Shown: positions 32,925-42,285, numbered from the stretch's first letter. The stretch is DNA of 64,000 bases from Enterobacter asburiae (GCF_024599655.1 NZ_CP102247.1:4712001-4776000); one strand, 5' to 3'. The notes: a model not told the origin generated them from the letters alone. A program made the numbers and translations.

Positions 32925-33746
32925 TCAGATACCGTCACCATACTCGAACGTATGGTGAATGCCGTTGAAGTGCTGATCCATGTCCATGGACGGCTTATCG
33001 CTGTCTGGTTTACCGACGATGCGCGCCGGTACGCCAGCGGCGGTGGTATGCGGAGGCACGGGCTGGAGCACCACGGAGCCTGCGCCGATCTTCGCACCGC
33101 GCCCGACTTCGATATTGCCGAGGATTTTGGCACCCGCGCCAATCATCACCCCTTCACGAATTTTCGGATGGCGATCGCCGCTGGTTTTACCGGTACCGCC
33201 CAGGGTGACAGACTGCAGGATCGAGACGTCATCTTCAATCACCGCCGTTTCCCCGACGACAATCCCGGTGGCGTGGTCGAGCATGATCCCGCGGCCAATT
33301 TTTGCTGCCGGGTGAATATCGACCTGGAAGGTCACGGAAACCTGGTTTTGCAGGAAGATCGCCAGCGCGCGGCGGCCTTCATTCCACAACCAGTGGCCGA
33401 TGCGGTAAGCCTGCAGGGCGTGGAAGCCTTTCAGGTACAGCAGCGGCGTAGAATATTTATCGACCGCCGGGTCACGCGTGCGCACGGCCTGGATATCGCA
33501 GGCGGCAGAGGCGATCATTTCCGGGTCAGCGGCGTAAGCCTCTTCCACCACTTCACGAATGGCGATAGCTGGCATGATCGAGGAAGCCAGCTTGTTGGCG
33601 AGCATATAGCTCAGCGCGCTGCCGAGATTTTCGTGCTTGAGTAGCGTCGCGTGGTAGAAACTGGCCAGCATAGGCTCGCAGTCGGCCAGCGCCCGGGCTT
33701 CGGCTTTAATATTGTTCCAGACGATATCCAGTTCTTCACACGGCAT
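32925..33746 (-). CDS. cysE: serine O-acetyltransferase
   Basis: Cytosolic enzyme that makes O-acetyl-L-serine from serine and acetyl-CoA, the committed step of cysteine synthesis, inhibited by cysteine. The 273-residue product has the N-terminal helical SATase domain and a C-terminal left-handed beta-helix of hexapeptide repeats (from about residue 140: IHPAAKIGRGIMLDHATGIVVGET). It ends in ..GDGI, the tail whose isoleucine docks into CysK. GGAG stands before the ATG at 33746. It follows gpsA on the same strand. Confidence 0.97.
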   Translation of the reverse strand: MPCEELDIVWNNIKAEARALADCEPMLASFYHATLLKHENLGSALSYMLANKLASSIMPAIAIREVVEEAYAADPEMIASAACDIQAVRTRDPAVDKYSTPLLYLKGFHALQAYRIGHWLWNEGRRALAIFLQNQVSVTFQVDIHPAAKIGRGIMLDHATGIVVGETAVIEDDVSILQSVTLGGTGKTSGDRHPKIREGVMIGAGAKILGNIEVGRGAKIGAGSVVLQPVPPHTTAAGVPARIVGKPDSDKPSMDMDQHFNGIHHTFEYGDGI

Positions 33747-33768
33747 TGCTTACTCCAGACGATAGTTA

Positions 33769-33800
33769 ATGACCAGCCAGTTCTGCGCTGGCTGGGTCAT
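33769..33800. terminator. inverted repeat between gpsA and cysE
   Basis: ATGACCAGCCAG faces CTGGCTGGGTCAT across the loop TTCTGCG, giving a 12-pair stem with a slip. It lies between the gpsA stop and the cysE start. Without a T-run it may act as a partial terminator or processing site that separates cysE output from gpsA. Confidence 0.5.
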
Positions 33801-33820
33801 TCAGGTGACAACGGTTCCGA

Positions 33821-34840
33821 CTAGTTACTGCTGCGCTCGTCCTTGCGCGCACGACCTAATAAGGTCAATGCTGCCTCGCGCGCATTTTTTCCGCAATACA
33901 ATACCTGATAAATTTCCTCGGTTATTGGCATTTCGACACCGAAACGGTGCGCCAACTCGCGGACTTCTTTGGTATTGCGGTAGCCTTCAACCACCTGACC
34001 AATCTTCTCCTGCGCGCCTTTTACATCGCTGCCCTGTCCGAGCATCATGCCAAAGCGGCGGTTACGAGACTGGTTGTCGGTACAGGTCAGCACCAGGTCG
34101 CCCAGGCCAGCCATCCCCATAAAGGTGGCCGGATCGGCACCCAGCGCTTCGCCCAGGCGGGACATTTCGGTCAGCCCTCGGGTGATCAGCGCCGTACGCG
34201 CATTGGCACCAAAACCAATGCCGTCTGACATCCCGGCACCAATCGCAATCACGTTCTTCACCGCACCGCCCAGCTGCACGCCGATAAAATCGGGGTTGCT
34301 GTAGACGCGGAAGCTCTTGCCGCAGTGCAGCAGCTGTTGAAGATCGTCGGAGAAGGCCTGATCGGTGGAGGCCAGCGAAATCGCCGTCGGCAGGCCAGCG
34401 GCCAGCTCTTTGGCAAAGGTCGGGCCGGAGATGACCGCCAGCGGGATCGCATCACCCAGCGCTTCGCGGGCAACGTCCTGCAGCAGGCGTCCGGTTTCGG
34501 CTTCCAGTCCTTTTGTCGCCCAGACAATGCGCGCATCCGGGCGCATCAGCGGCTTAATCTGACGGAGCACGTCGCCAAAGACATGGCTCGGGACCACAAT
34601 CAGAATGTTGCGGCTGGCCGCCAGCGCGGTCGCAAGGTCGCTTTCAAGGTGCAGGGAGTCAGGGAACGGAACGTCCGGGAGAAACGCGACGTTACAACGA
34701 TCGCGTTGCAGCGTTGCGATATGTTTTGGGTCGTGGCCCCAGAGAACCACTTCGTGACCATTTCTTGCCAGCGTGATGGCAAGAGCGGTGCCGTATGAGC
34801 CGGCACCGATCACAGTCATTGACGCATTAACAGTGCTCAT
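33821..34840 (-). CDS. gpsA: glycerol-3-phosphate dehydrogenase [NAD(P)+]
   Basis: Cytosolic enzyme that reduces dihydroxyacetone phosphate to sn-glycerol 3-phosphate for phospholipid synthesis. The 339 residues equal the E. coli length. The N-terminal Rossmann motif is GAGSYGTALAI; the catalytic lysine segment GGAVKNVIAIGAGMSDG and the NARTALITRG motif are intact. Its ATG shares one base with the secB TGA, so secB-gpsA translation is coupled. Confidence 0.97.
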   Translation of the reverse strand: MSTVNASMTVIGAGSYGTALAITLARNGHEVVLWGHDPKHIATLQRDRCNVAFLPDVPFPDSLHLESDLATALAASRNILIVVPSHVFGDVLRQIKPLMRPDARIVWATKGLEAETGRLLQDVAREALGDAIPLAVISGPTFAKELAAGLPTAISLASTDQAFSDDLQQLLHCGKSFRVYSNPDFIGVQLGGAVKNVIAIGAGMSDGIGFGANARTALITRGLTEMSRLGEALGADPATFMGMAGLGDLVLTCTDNQSRNRRFGMMLGQGSDVKGAQEKIGQVVEGYRNTKEVRELAHRFGVEMPITEEIYQVLYCGKNAREAALTLLGRARKDERSSN

Positions 34841-35307
34841 CAGGCATCCTGATGTTGTTCAGCACCTTCGCCAGCTTGCTGCTGCAGATAGTTCATGAAC
34901 AGCGCATCAAAGTTAACTGGCGCAAGGTTCAGTTGCGGGAATGTACCGCGGGAAACCAGGCTGGTGATGCATTCACGCGCATACGGGAACAGAATGTTCG
35001 GGCAGTACGCACCCAGGCAATGCGCCATCTGGTTGCCTTCGATACCGCCGATAGAGAAGATGCCGCCCTGCTGTACTTCACACAGGAATGCAGTTTCTTC
35101 GCCCAGAGACGCGGTAACGGTCACACGCAGCACGACTTCATACACGTCATCTGCCAGTTGGGTAGATGCGGTATCCAGATCAAGTTTAACCTCTGGCTGC
35201 CAATCTTTCTGGAAAACATGTGGCGCATTTGGCGCTTCGAAAGAGACGTCCTTGGTGTAGATACGCTGGATCTGGAAAGTCATTTCGGTGTTGTTTTGTT
35301 CTGACAT
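34840..35307 (-). CDS. secB: protein-export chaperone SecB
   Basis: Tetrameric cytosolic chaperone that keeps preproteins unfolded and delivers them to SecA. The 155-residue product carries the family blocks IQRIYTKDVSFEAPNAP and CEVQQGGIFSIGG, and a polar C-terminal tail (EGAEQHQDA) that contacts SecA. It lies in the series yibN-grxC-secB-gpsA-cysE, all on the minus strand with small gaps. Confidence 0.97.
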   Translation of the reverse strand: MSEQNNTEMTFQIQRIYTKDVSFEAPNAPHVFQKDWQPEVKLDLDTASTQLADDVYEVVLRVTVTASLGEETAFLCEVQQGGIFSIGGIEGNQMAHCLGAYCPNILFPYARECITSLVSRGTFPQLNLAPVNFDALFMNYLQQQAGEGAEQHQDA

Positions 35308-35339
35308 GGAAATACCCTTTTTAATTGTCCTAAAGTCTC

Positions 35340-35591
35340 TTAGCTCAGCAGCGGATCGAGTCCACCACGGGCGTCGAGCGCATACAAGTCATCACAGCCG
35401 CCAATGTGCTGCGCATCAATAAAAATCTGCGGAACCGTCGTACGACCACTACGTTTGATCATCTCTTCGCGTTTAATCGCGTCACCGTCAATCGGCAGTT
35501 CCTGAAACGTGACGCCTTTGCTGTTCAGCAGCGCTTTCGCACGATGACAGAACGGGCACGTCGCTTTGGTATAGATCTCAATATTGGCCAT
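35340..35591 (-). CDS. grxC: glutaredoxin 3
   Basis: Small thiol oxidoreductase of 83 residues, reduced by glutathione. The dithiol active site is CPFC (residues 11-14 region, TKATCPFCHRAK), with the cis-proline TTVPQIFID and the glutathione site GGCDDLYALD. It lies between yibN (11 bases upstream) and secB in an apparent operon. GGAG precedes the ATG. Confidence 0.97.
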   Translation of the reverse strand: MANIEIYTKATCPFCHRAKALLNSKGVTFQELPIDGDAIKREEMIKRSGRTTVPQIFIDAQHIGGCDDLYALDARGGLDPLLS

Positions 35592-35602
35592 GACTGAACT
35601 CC

Positions 35603-36034
35603 TTATTTACCGCGTACCAAAGGAAGATTTTCCCCGCTCCAGCCGGAAATACCTTCTTTCAGCACCGTTACGTTTTCGAAGCCTGCTTTATGAAGCGCGC
35701 TGGCAGATTCCTGTGCCTGCATGCCGGTCGCATCGACAACGATAATCGGCTGGGCTTTGTGTTTCTCAAGCTCACCGACGTTGTTCGCTTTGATTTCAGC
35801 TGGCAACAGGTTGATTGCGCCCGCAATGTGACCTTTACGGAAATCGTCACGCTGACGCAGATCGACTACGACGGCATCTTCTTTGTTAATCAGACGCGTC
35901 GCTTCACCACGGGTGATAACCTTAATTTTAGACGTCAGGCTCTTAAATGTGGTGAACAGCACAGCAGCCAGCAGGCCAATCCACGCGATGCTCAGAACCG
36001 GATGGCGGCTAACGAATTGCATAATTTCTTGCAT
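35603..36034 (-). CDS. yibN: membrane-anchored rhodanese-fold protein YibN
   Basis: A 143-residue protein with one N-terminal membrane helix (about residues 10-29) and a rhodanese-like domain facing the cytosol. The domain shows DLRQRDDFRKGHIAGAINL and the end ISGWSGENLP. The loop that carries the catalytic cysteine in active sulfurtransferases reads VVDATGMQAQ here, and the whole protein has no cysteine, so sulfur transfer is unlikely. It may act as a binding or insertion factor in the membrane. It is first in the yibN-grxC-secB-gpsA group and divergent from gpmI. Confidence 0.92.
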   Translation of the reverse strand: MQEIMQFVSRHPVLSIAWIGLLAAVLFTTFKSLTSKIKVITRGEATRLINKEDAVVVDLRQRDDFRKGHIAGAINLLPAEIKANNVGELEKHKAQPIIVVDATGMQAQESASALHKAGFENVTVLKEGISGWSGENLPLVRGK

Positions 36035-36281
36035 GGAGGGTAACTACTCCCGACTAAGTGATAAAAAAAACCAGGACAGGAGTATACCTGTGCGTTCTGG
36101 CAAATACAGCCAGCGACCATAACCTAATCCATTTTCTGCGGCATGCCACCTAAAAAAATGCCTCAAAATGGTCTGGTCAGCACCTTGCCCCTGCGCTTTC
36201 TTTGATCTTCTGCGGCTATTTGATCGATTCAGCTGTAGTAAAATTACGCAAATTTTGACTCTTGAGCATGAGGTTGTCGCA

Positions 36282-37826
36282 ATGTCGGTTTCTAAAAAAC
36301 CTATGGTACTGGTGATTCTGGATGGCTATGGCTACCGTGAAGACAGCCAGGATAACGCTATTTTCAACGCCAAAACCCCGGTCATGGATGCGCTGTGGGC
36401 AAAACGTCCGCATACGCTGATTGACGCGTCTGGCCTGGAAGTGGGCCTGCCGGACCGCCAGATGGGCAACTCCGAAGTCGGTCACGTAAACCTGGGCGCC
36501 GGGCGTATTGTGTATCAGGATCTGACGCGCCTGGACGTTGAAATCAAAGAACGCACCTTCTTCTCCAACCCAACGCTGTCTGGCGCGGTCGATAAAGCCG
36601 TTGCCGCTGGCAAGGCCGTACACATCATGGGCCTGCTCTCTGCAGGCGGCGTTCACAGCCACGAAGATCACATCATGGCGATGGTTGAACTGGCCGCCGA
36701 GCGCGGTGCGGAAAAAATCTATCTGCACGCCTTCCTGGACGGTCGCGATACGCCACCACGCAGCGCAAAAGGCTCTCTGCAAGCCTTCGAAGAGAAATTT
36801 GCCGCGCTGGGTAAAGGCCGCGTAGCGTCCATCATCGGCCGTTACTACGCCATGGACCGCGACAACCGCTGGGATCGCGTTGAACAGGCCTATGACCTGA
36901 TGACCCTGGCAAAAGGTGAGTTCCAGTTCGCGACCGCCGTTGAAGCCCTGGAAGCGGCTTATGCTCGTGATGAAAACGACGAATTCGTGAAAGCGTCCGT
37001 GATCCGTGCTGACGGCCAGGCTGATGCCGCCATGGAAGATGGCGACGCGTTGATCTTCATGAACTTCCGCGCTGACCGCGCGCGCGAAATCACCCGTGCG
37101 TTCGTCAACAGCGACTTCGACGGTTTCGCCCGCAAGAAAGTGGTAAAACTGGACTTCATCCAGCTGACTGAATACGCCGCAGACATCAAAGCGCCTTGCG
37201 CGTATCCACCAGCATCGCTGGCAAACACCTTCGGCGAGTGGATGGCGAAGAACGACAAAACGCAGCTGCGTATTTCCGAAACTGAAAAATATGCACACGT
37301 GACCTTCTTCTTTAACGGCGGCGTTGAAGAGCCGTTCAAAGGCGAAGACCGCATTCTGATCAACTCCCCGAAAGTGGCCACCTACGATCTGCAGCCAGAA
37401 ATGAGCTCTGCAGAATTGACTGAAAAACTGGTTGCGGCCATCAACAGCGGTAAGTACGACACCATCATCTGTAACTACCCGAACGGCGACATGGTGGGGC
37501 ATACCGGGGTGATGGAAGCGGCAGTGAAAGCGGTTGAAGCGCTGGACAACTGCGTTGAGAAGGTAGCGAAAGCGGTTGAATCCGTTGGCGGCCAGCTGCT
37601 GATCACCGCTGACCACGGTAACGCTGAACAGATGCGCGACCCGGCGACCGGCCAGGCGCACACGGCTCATACCAACCTGCCTGTTCCGCTAATTTATGTG
37701 GGTGATAAATCACTGAAAGCAGTGGAAGGCGGCAAGCTTTCTGACATCGCGCCAACCATGTTGTCGCTGATGGGTATGCCGATCCCTGAAGAGATGACTG
37801 GTAAGCCGCTGTTCATCGTGGAATAA
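36282..37826 (+). CDS. gpmI: cofactor-independent (2,3-bisphosphoglycerate-independent) phosphoglycerate mutase
   Basis: Mn-dependent glycolytic enzyme that interconverts 3- and 2-phosphoglycerate through a phosphoserine. Its 514 residues equal the E. coli GpmM length. The serine nucleophile is S64 in GNSEVGHVNLGAG; the metal sites LVILDGYG at the start and TADHGNAEQM near the end are complete. The ATG at 36282 (MSVSKKPMVL) is preceded by GAGG; upstream in-frame codons are not conserved. envC starts nine bases after the stop, so gpmI-envC-yibQ is probably one transcript. Confidence 0.97.
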   Translation: MSVSKKPMVLVILDGYGYREDSQDNAIFNAKTPVMDALWAKRPHTLIDASGLEVGLPDRQMGNSEVGHVNLGAGRIVYQDLTRLDVEIKERTFFSNPTLSGAVDKAVAAGKAVHIMGLLSAGGVHSHEDHIMAMVELAAERGAEKIYLHAFLDGRDTPPRSAKGSLQAFEEKFAALGKGRVASIIGRYYAMDRDNRWDRVEQAYDLMTLAKGEFQFATAVEALEAAYARDENDEFVKASVIRADGQADAAMEDGDALIFMNFRADRAREITRAFVNSDFDGFARKKVVKLDFIQLTEYAADIKAPCAYPPASLANTFGEWMAKNDKTQLRISETEKYAHVTFFFNGGVEEPFKGEDRILINSPKVATYDLQPEMSSAELTEKLVAAINSGKYDTIICNYPNGDMVGHTGVMEAAVKAVEALDNCVEKVAKAVESVGGQLLITADHGNAEQMRDPATGQAHTAHTNLPVPLIYVGDKSLKAVEGGKLSDIAPTMLSLMGMPIPEEMTGKPLFIVE

Positions 37827-37835
37827 TCGCTCCCC

Positions 37836-39119
37836 ATGAGGGGAAAGGCGATTTTTTCAATCACATGGGTCGTGAAGCCGCTTAGGTTATCAGTCAGACC
37901 TCTGTTTTACGCCAGCGCACTCAGCGCTGGCGTATTGCTGTGCGCCGCATCCGCCCACGCGGATGACCGCGACCAGCTGAAATCCATTCAGGCCGATATC
38001 GCCGCCAAAGAGCGTGCGGTACGCCAGCAGCAGCAGCAGCGCTCCGCCCTGCTCGCCCAGCTTAAGCAGCAGGAAGAGGCGATCTCCGCCGCCACGCGTA
38101 AACTCCGAGAAACGCAAAACACCCTCGCCCAGTTGAATAAACAGATCGACGAGATGAACGCGTCGATTGCCAAACTGGAGCGCCAGCGTGATGCGCAGGA
38201 GCGCAATCTTGCCGCACAGCTTGATGCCGCATTCCGCCAGGGCGAACATACCGGACTCCAGCTGATCCTCAGCGGCGAGGAGAGCCAGCGCGGCCAGCGC
38301 CTGCAGGCCTACTTTGGCTATCTCAACCAGGCGCGTCAGGAGACTATCGCGCAGCTGAAGCAGACGCGCGAAGAGGTCTCCACGCAAAAAGCCGAGCTGG
38401 AAGAGAAGCAGAGCCAGCAGCAGACGCTACTCTACGATCAGCAGGCCCAGCAGGCGAAGCTTGAGCAGGCTCGCAACGAGCGTAAGAAAACCCTTTCCGG
38501 CCTTGAATCCTCCATTCAGGAAGGTCAGAGCCAGCTGAGCGAAATGCGCGCCAACGAATCAAAACTGCGTAACAGCATCGCCCGTGCGGAAGCGGCGGCG
38601 AAAGCGCGCGCCGAAAAAGAGGCGCGCGAGGCGCAGGCCGTTCGCGACAAGCAGCAGGAAGCCTCCCGCAAAGGGACCACCTACAAGCCAAGCGAGAGCG
38701 AACGTTCTCTGATGTCGCGTACCGGCGGTTTGGGCTCTCCTCGCGGTCAGGCTTTCTGGCCCGTTCGCGGTTCAATTCTGCATCGCTATGGCGAACAGCT
38801 GCAGGGTGAGCTACGTTGGAAAGGGATCGTTATCGGTGCGTCTGAAGGTAGCGAAGTGAAAGCCATCGCCGATGGCCGCGTGATTCTGGCCGACTGGCTG
38901 CAGGGTTACGGACTGGTGGTGGTGGTCGAACACGGTAAAGGTGACATGAGCCTTTACGGCTACAACCAGAGCGCGCTGGTCAGCGTCGGCACGCAGGTGC
39001 GCGCCGGCCAACCCATCGCCCTTGTGGGCAGCAGTGGCGGTCAGGGCCGCCCGTCACTCTATTTCGAAATTCGTCGCCAGGGTCAGGCGGTCAATCCACA
39101 GCCGTGGTTGGGAAGATAA
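37836..39119 (+). CDS. envC: murein hydrolase activator EnvC
   Basis: Periplasmic divisome factor that binds FtsEX and switches on AmiA and AmiB to split septal murein. A signal peptide with core YASALSAGVLLCAASAHA ends near residue 42 of this frame. Two long coiled-coil stretches follow (about 45-130 and 165-285), then a degenerate LytM (peptidase M23) domain that ends VNPQPWLGR and lacks a full zinc site, as in E. coli. The ATG at 37836 gives 427 residues but has no clear ribosome site in front of it. The residue that matches the E. coli start is ATC here, so the true start is open (ATG 37836, ATT 37851 or GTG 37872). Confidence 0.93.
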   Translation: MRGKAIFSITWVVKPLRLSVRPLFYASALSAGVLLCAASAHADDRDQLKSIQADIAAKERAVRQQQQQRSALLAQLKQQEEAISAATRKLRETQNTLAQLNKQIDEMNASIAKLERQRDAQERNLAAQLDAAFRQGEHTGLQLILSGEESQRGQRLQAYFGYLNQARQETIAQLKQTREEVSTQKAELEEKQSQQQTLLYDQQAQQAKLEQARNERKKTLSGLESSIQEGQSQLSEMRANESKLRNSIARAEAAAKARAEKEAREAQAVRDKQQEASRKGTTYKPSESERSLMSRTGGLGSPRGQAFWPVRGSILHRYGEQLQGELRWKGIVIGASEGSEVKAIADGRVILADWLQGYGLVVVVEHGKGDMSLYGYNQSALVSVGTQVRAGQPIALVGSSGGQGRPSLYFEIRRQGQAVNPQPWLGR

Positions 39120-39122
39120 GTT

Positions 39123-40055
39123 TTGCTTCAATTTCGTCGAATGGTTTTCTCCGTCGTCAGCGCGCTGGCGCTGGCTGCACCGGTATATGCAGGTAAACTC
39201 GCTATCGTGATTGATGACTTCGGTTATCGTCCACACTATGAAAATCAGGTGCTGGCGATGCCGTCGGCCATCTCTGTCGCCGTCCTTCCGAATGCCCCCC
39301 ACGCGCGCGAGATGGCGACCAAAGCCCATAACAGCGGTCATCAGGTGCTGATCCACCTGCCCATGGCCCCGCTCAGCAAGCAGCCGCTGGAAAAAGATAC
39401 CCTGCGCCCGGATATGAGCAGCGAGGAGATCGAGCGCATTATCCGCGACGCCTACAACAAAGTGCCGTATGCCGTAGGTCTGAACAACCATATGGGCAGC
39501 GCGATGACATCAAGCCTGTACGGGATGCTCAAAGTGATGCAGGCGCTGGAACGCTACAACCTCTACTTCCTCGACAGCATGACTATCGGCAACAGCCAGG
39601 CAATGCGTGCCGCTCAGGGAACGGGCGTAAAGGTGATTAAGCGCAAGGTGTTCCTGGACGATACCCAGAACGACGCCGATATCCGCATGCAGTTTAATCG
39701 CGCGGTTCAGCTGGCCCGCCGCAACGGCTCAGCCATTGCCATCGGTCACCCGCACCCGTCTACCGTTCGCGTCCTGCAGCAAATGCTGCCGACCTTGCCT
39801 GCCGATATCACGCTGGTGCGCCCGAGCGATCTGCTGAACGAGCCGCAGGTGGATACCTCCACACCGAATTCTGCGCAGCCCGCCCCGACGGCGCCGCGTA
39901 ATCCGTTCCGCGGCGTGAAGCACTGCGTACCGAAGCAACCGCTTGAACCAGTCTATGCGACCCGCTTCTTCTCCGTCATCGGAGACAGCATCAGCAACAG
40001 CACGCTGGTGAAATACGTCCAGCAGCAGTGGCAGGGATGGGGTAAGAAAGCCTGA
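39123..40055 (+). CDS. yibQ: divergent polysaccharide deacetylase YibQ
   Basis: Exported protein of 310 residues, DUF610 family, related to NodB-type deacetylases. The signal peptide ends near residue 23 (LALAAPVYAG); the first strand AIVIDDFGYR carries the paired acidic residues, and HLPMAPLSKQPLE, NNHMGSAMTS and GHPHPSTV carry candidate metal histidines. The substrate is unknown; its place behind envC suggests a cell wall role. Translation probably begins at TTG 39123 (MLQFRR), three bases after envC, matching the E. coli N-terminus MPQFRR. Confidence 0.9.
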   Translation: MLQFRRMVFSVVSALALAAPVYAGKLAIVIDDFGYRPHYENQVLAMPSAISVAVLPNAPHAREMATKAHNSGHQVLIHLPMAPLSKQPLEKDTLRPDMSSEEIERIIRDAYNKVPYAVGLNNHMGSAMTSSLYGMLKVMQALERYNLYFLDSMTIGNSQAMRAAQGTGVKVIKRKVFLDDTQNDADIRMQFNRAVQLARRNGSAIAIGHPHPSTVRVLQQMLPTLPADITLVRPSDLLNEPQVDTSTPNSAQPAPTAPRNPFRGVKHCVPKQPLEPVYATRFFSVIGDSISNSTLVKYVQQQWQGWGKKA

Positions 40056-40058
40056 CGC

Positions 40059-40859
40059 TTATTTTGCAATCTGAGAGTCCGTCTGCTCGTTAGCAACGGG
40101 CTCTTTTTTTTCCTGATGCTGATACCAGGATTTGAAATACTTCAAAAAGCTATAGGCTGTGGCATACAGTCCTGTCGCCACCCCCACTTTGCCCTGACGC
40201 CAGGCACCGCTAAACAGATACCATTTGAAAAAAGCCCCGATAGCGCTGATCACGCCGCGCGCGATAGAGGGCCGTATTTTTTGATGCTGAACCAGGCGGG
40301 TTGTATAACAATTTAATTTATTAAAAAGCTCATGCAGCGTGGGAAACGTATCATGTTTTACATAACCCGGAATACGTTCACAACGGAGAAAACCTTCGAC
40401 CTGATCGTCTACCGGTCGGTTATTAAATCGGGACTGTTTTCGGTTAAAAAGACGCACGGGATAATCAGGAGATGAAACAGGATAAATCGTCCGGACCTCT
40501 TCACCCAGAACAAACCAGTGGCGGCATATCCGCCATGCCATTCCGGGGTCTGGCTCATCGCCTGCTTTTAACGTTAAAACGGCATTAACCGTTTCCTGGT
40601 CAAGAATTTCGTCGCTGTCAATGCACAGGACCCAGTCATGGCTGGCTAAGGATATGGCATGGTTCATCTGATCGCCATGCCAGCCAAATTTTTTATAGAC
40701 GGGTCGCAGGCCAAAACTTTCACAAATATATCGTGTTTTGTCCGTACTGCCGGAATCGACCACAACAACTTCATCCGCTATTTTTAAAAGAGGCGGGATA
40801 ACATCGTGCAATAATCTTTCAGAATTAAACGTTAATAAGCAGACCGTTATTTTAAACAT
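40059..40859 (-). CDS. GT2 glycosyltransferase, WaaE/LgtF-like
   Basis: A 266-residue family 2 transferase of the WaaE/LgtF beta-glucosyltransferase type. The nucleotide-binding start VCLLTFNSERLLHDV, DSGSTDKT near residue 35 and the metal motif D81-S-D83 (CIDSDEILD) are present; a C-terminal amphipathic/hydrophobic part (FFKWYLFSGAW) may touch the membrane. It is paralogous to waaE at 58638. It lies where E. coli has waaH (yibD) but is shorter and of a different type. The acceptor is unknown, most likely a lipopolysaccharide or other surface glycan. It is convergent with yibQ. Confidence 0.82.
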   Translation of the reverse strand: MFKITVCLLTFNSERLLHDVIPPLLKIADEVVVVDSGSTDKTRYICESFGLRPVYKKFGWHGDQMNHAISLASHDWVLCIDSDEILDQETVNAVLTLKAGDEPDPGMAWRICRHWFVLGEEVRTIYPVSSPDYPVRLFNRKQSRFNNRPVDDQVEGFLRCERIPGYVKHDTFPTLHELFNKLNCYTTRLVQHQKIRPSIARGVISAIGAFFKWYLFSGAWRQGKVGVATGLYATAYSFLKYFKSWYQHQEKKEPVANEQTDSQIAK

Positions 40860-41064
40860 TTTCCCACTCTCAATAGCAGCCTAAATTAATATTATTAATA
40901 CTATAGAATTGAGTTGAGACGATTAAAGTCCAGAATCACACTTTTTAAATAAGCACGCTTAAAATTTTGTCCAGTCGCGAAGCGCAATAAAATAGAAAAA
41001 TCTATTTTATTTCAACAGATTCTTTATAATGCAGTCAGATGAAGGGTAGCACACGGATTCAGAC

Positions 41065-42270
41065 ATGCCGCACAAAAGTAAAATTCTCCTCCTGGATACG
41101 GGTAAAGAATGGGGGGGAGGCACCAACAGTATGCTTGAGCTCCTGAAGCGAATCAATCGCGATAAATTCGATATTACCTGTTGTTTTTACAGTGATTATA
41201 GTCGTGCTGAAGGTGAGACAATTGGCCAGGTGCTCAACGGCATCGGCATCCCGCTCATCGTGATCCCTCAACGTCCGCAGCCGGTCTGGGCCAAATTGCT
41301 GAAGGAAGCGGGACGTAGCCTGCTGTTTTTCTCACGCAGCGCCCGCAAGGCATTGACGCGTCATGTGGATATCATGTGGCGCATCAGGCCTAACGTCAGC
41401 AAAATCGAAACCCTTTTCACCCAGGGCGGTTTCGATACGCTCTATATGAATAACCAGCCGGGCTCAAATGAGGAAGGCTATCTCGCGGCGGCGAACCTGC
41501 AGGCGCGGTTGATTCAGCACTGCCGTATTGAACCTGTTTTGACCCCACCGCTGGTAAAGCTGGTGAATGCCCATGCCACAAAAATCATCGCCGTCTCGCA
41601 CGGCGTTGAACGCGTGTTGCTTCAGCACGGCGTCCGGCCCGAACTGTGTACGACGGTCAATAATGCCATCGACATCCACCAGCCTTTACCTGACCGACGC
41701 GCGATGCGCCAGCGCCTGAACATCGATGACGACACGTTTGTGTTCGGCAGTATTGGGTCGTTAATCCCTCGTAAAGCCAATCACCACACGCTGGAGGCGC
41801 TGGCACAGTTCAGCCAGAAGCATCCGCAGGCGAAATGGAAAATGGTGCTGGTCGGCGAAGGTGCCGAACGCCGCGCTTTAGCGGAACAGGCCCGAGCGCT
41901 GGGAATTGAACACCATGTCATCTTCACTGGCTTTCAGAATACCCCGTTTGATTACCTCGCAACGTTTGACGCCTTTATTCTCGCCTCAAAAAGCGAAGGG
42001 CTGCCGCGCGTGGTGCTGGAAGCGATGCTTCTCAATATCCCCGTGATTGGCTCTCAGGTGACCGGCACGGCGGAGTTGATTGATCATGATTCGACAGGGC
42101 TGCTCTTCCCCTGGAGCGATGTTTCACAGCTTGCACAGCATCTGGACAATATCTGGGCAGATGCGGATCTGCGGGCTCGGCTGGCGGCGGCCGCATACCA
42201 GAACGTCTGTCATACCTATGCCATCGAAAACTATGTCAGCGGTGTCGAAGCCGTGCTTGGCGCGCACTAA
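41065..42270 (+). CDS. GT4 family glycosyltransferase
   Basis: A 401-residue GT-B-fold retaining transferase. The N-terminal LLLDTGKEWGGGTNSMLELL is the typical GT4 glycine loop. The C-terminal donor domain holds FGSIGSLIPRKANHHTL, VGEGAERRALAEQARALGI and the E-x7-E motif SEGLPRVVLEAM followed by GSQVTGTAELI. No signal peptide or membrane helix is seen. The product sugar is unknown. It is divergent from the GT2 gene at 40859, with an AT-rich 205-base gap between, and is followed 15 bases later by a second transferase-like gene, so the two form a small operon. Confidence 0.85.
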   Translation: MPHKSKILLLDTGKEWGGGTNSMLELLKRINRDKFDITCCFYSDYSRAEGETIGQVLNGIGIPLIVIPQRPQPVWAKLLKEAGRSLLFFSRSARKALTRHVDIMWRIRPNVSKIETLFTQGGFDTLYMNNQPGSNEEGYLAAANLQARLIQHCRIEPVLTPPLVKLVNAHATKIIAVSHGVERVLLQHGVRPELCTTVNNAIDIHQPLPDRRAMRQRLNIDDDTFVFGSIGSLIPRKANHHTLEALAQFSQKHPQAKWKMVLVGEGAERRALAEQARALGIEHHVIFTGFQNTPFDYLATFDAFILASKSEGLPRVVLEAMLLNIPVIGSQVTGTAELIDHDSTGLLFPWSDVSQLAQHLDNIWADADLRARLAAAAYQNVCHTYAIENYVSGVEAVLGAH

Positions 42271-42285
42271 CCAAACGAGATAACT

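Noticed and set aside
36216..37670. 484-codon open frame on the minus strand opposite gpmI
   Set aside because: Antisense shadow of a highly expressed gene; no domain or plausible start.
40990..41007. AAATAGA-AAAA-TCTATTT palindrome before the GT4 gene as a regulator site
   Set aside because: Palindromes this AT-rich are common by chance in such a gap; there is no regulator gene nearby to link it to.
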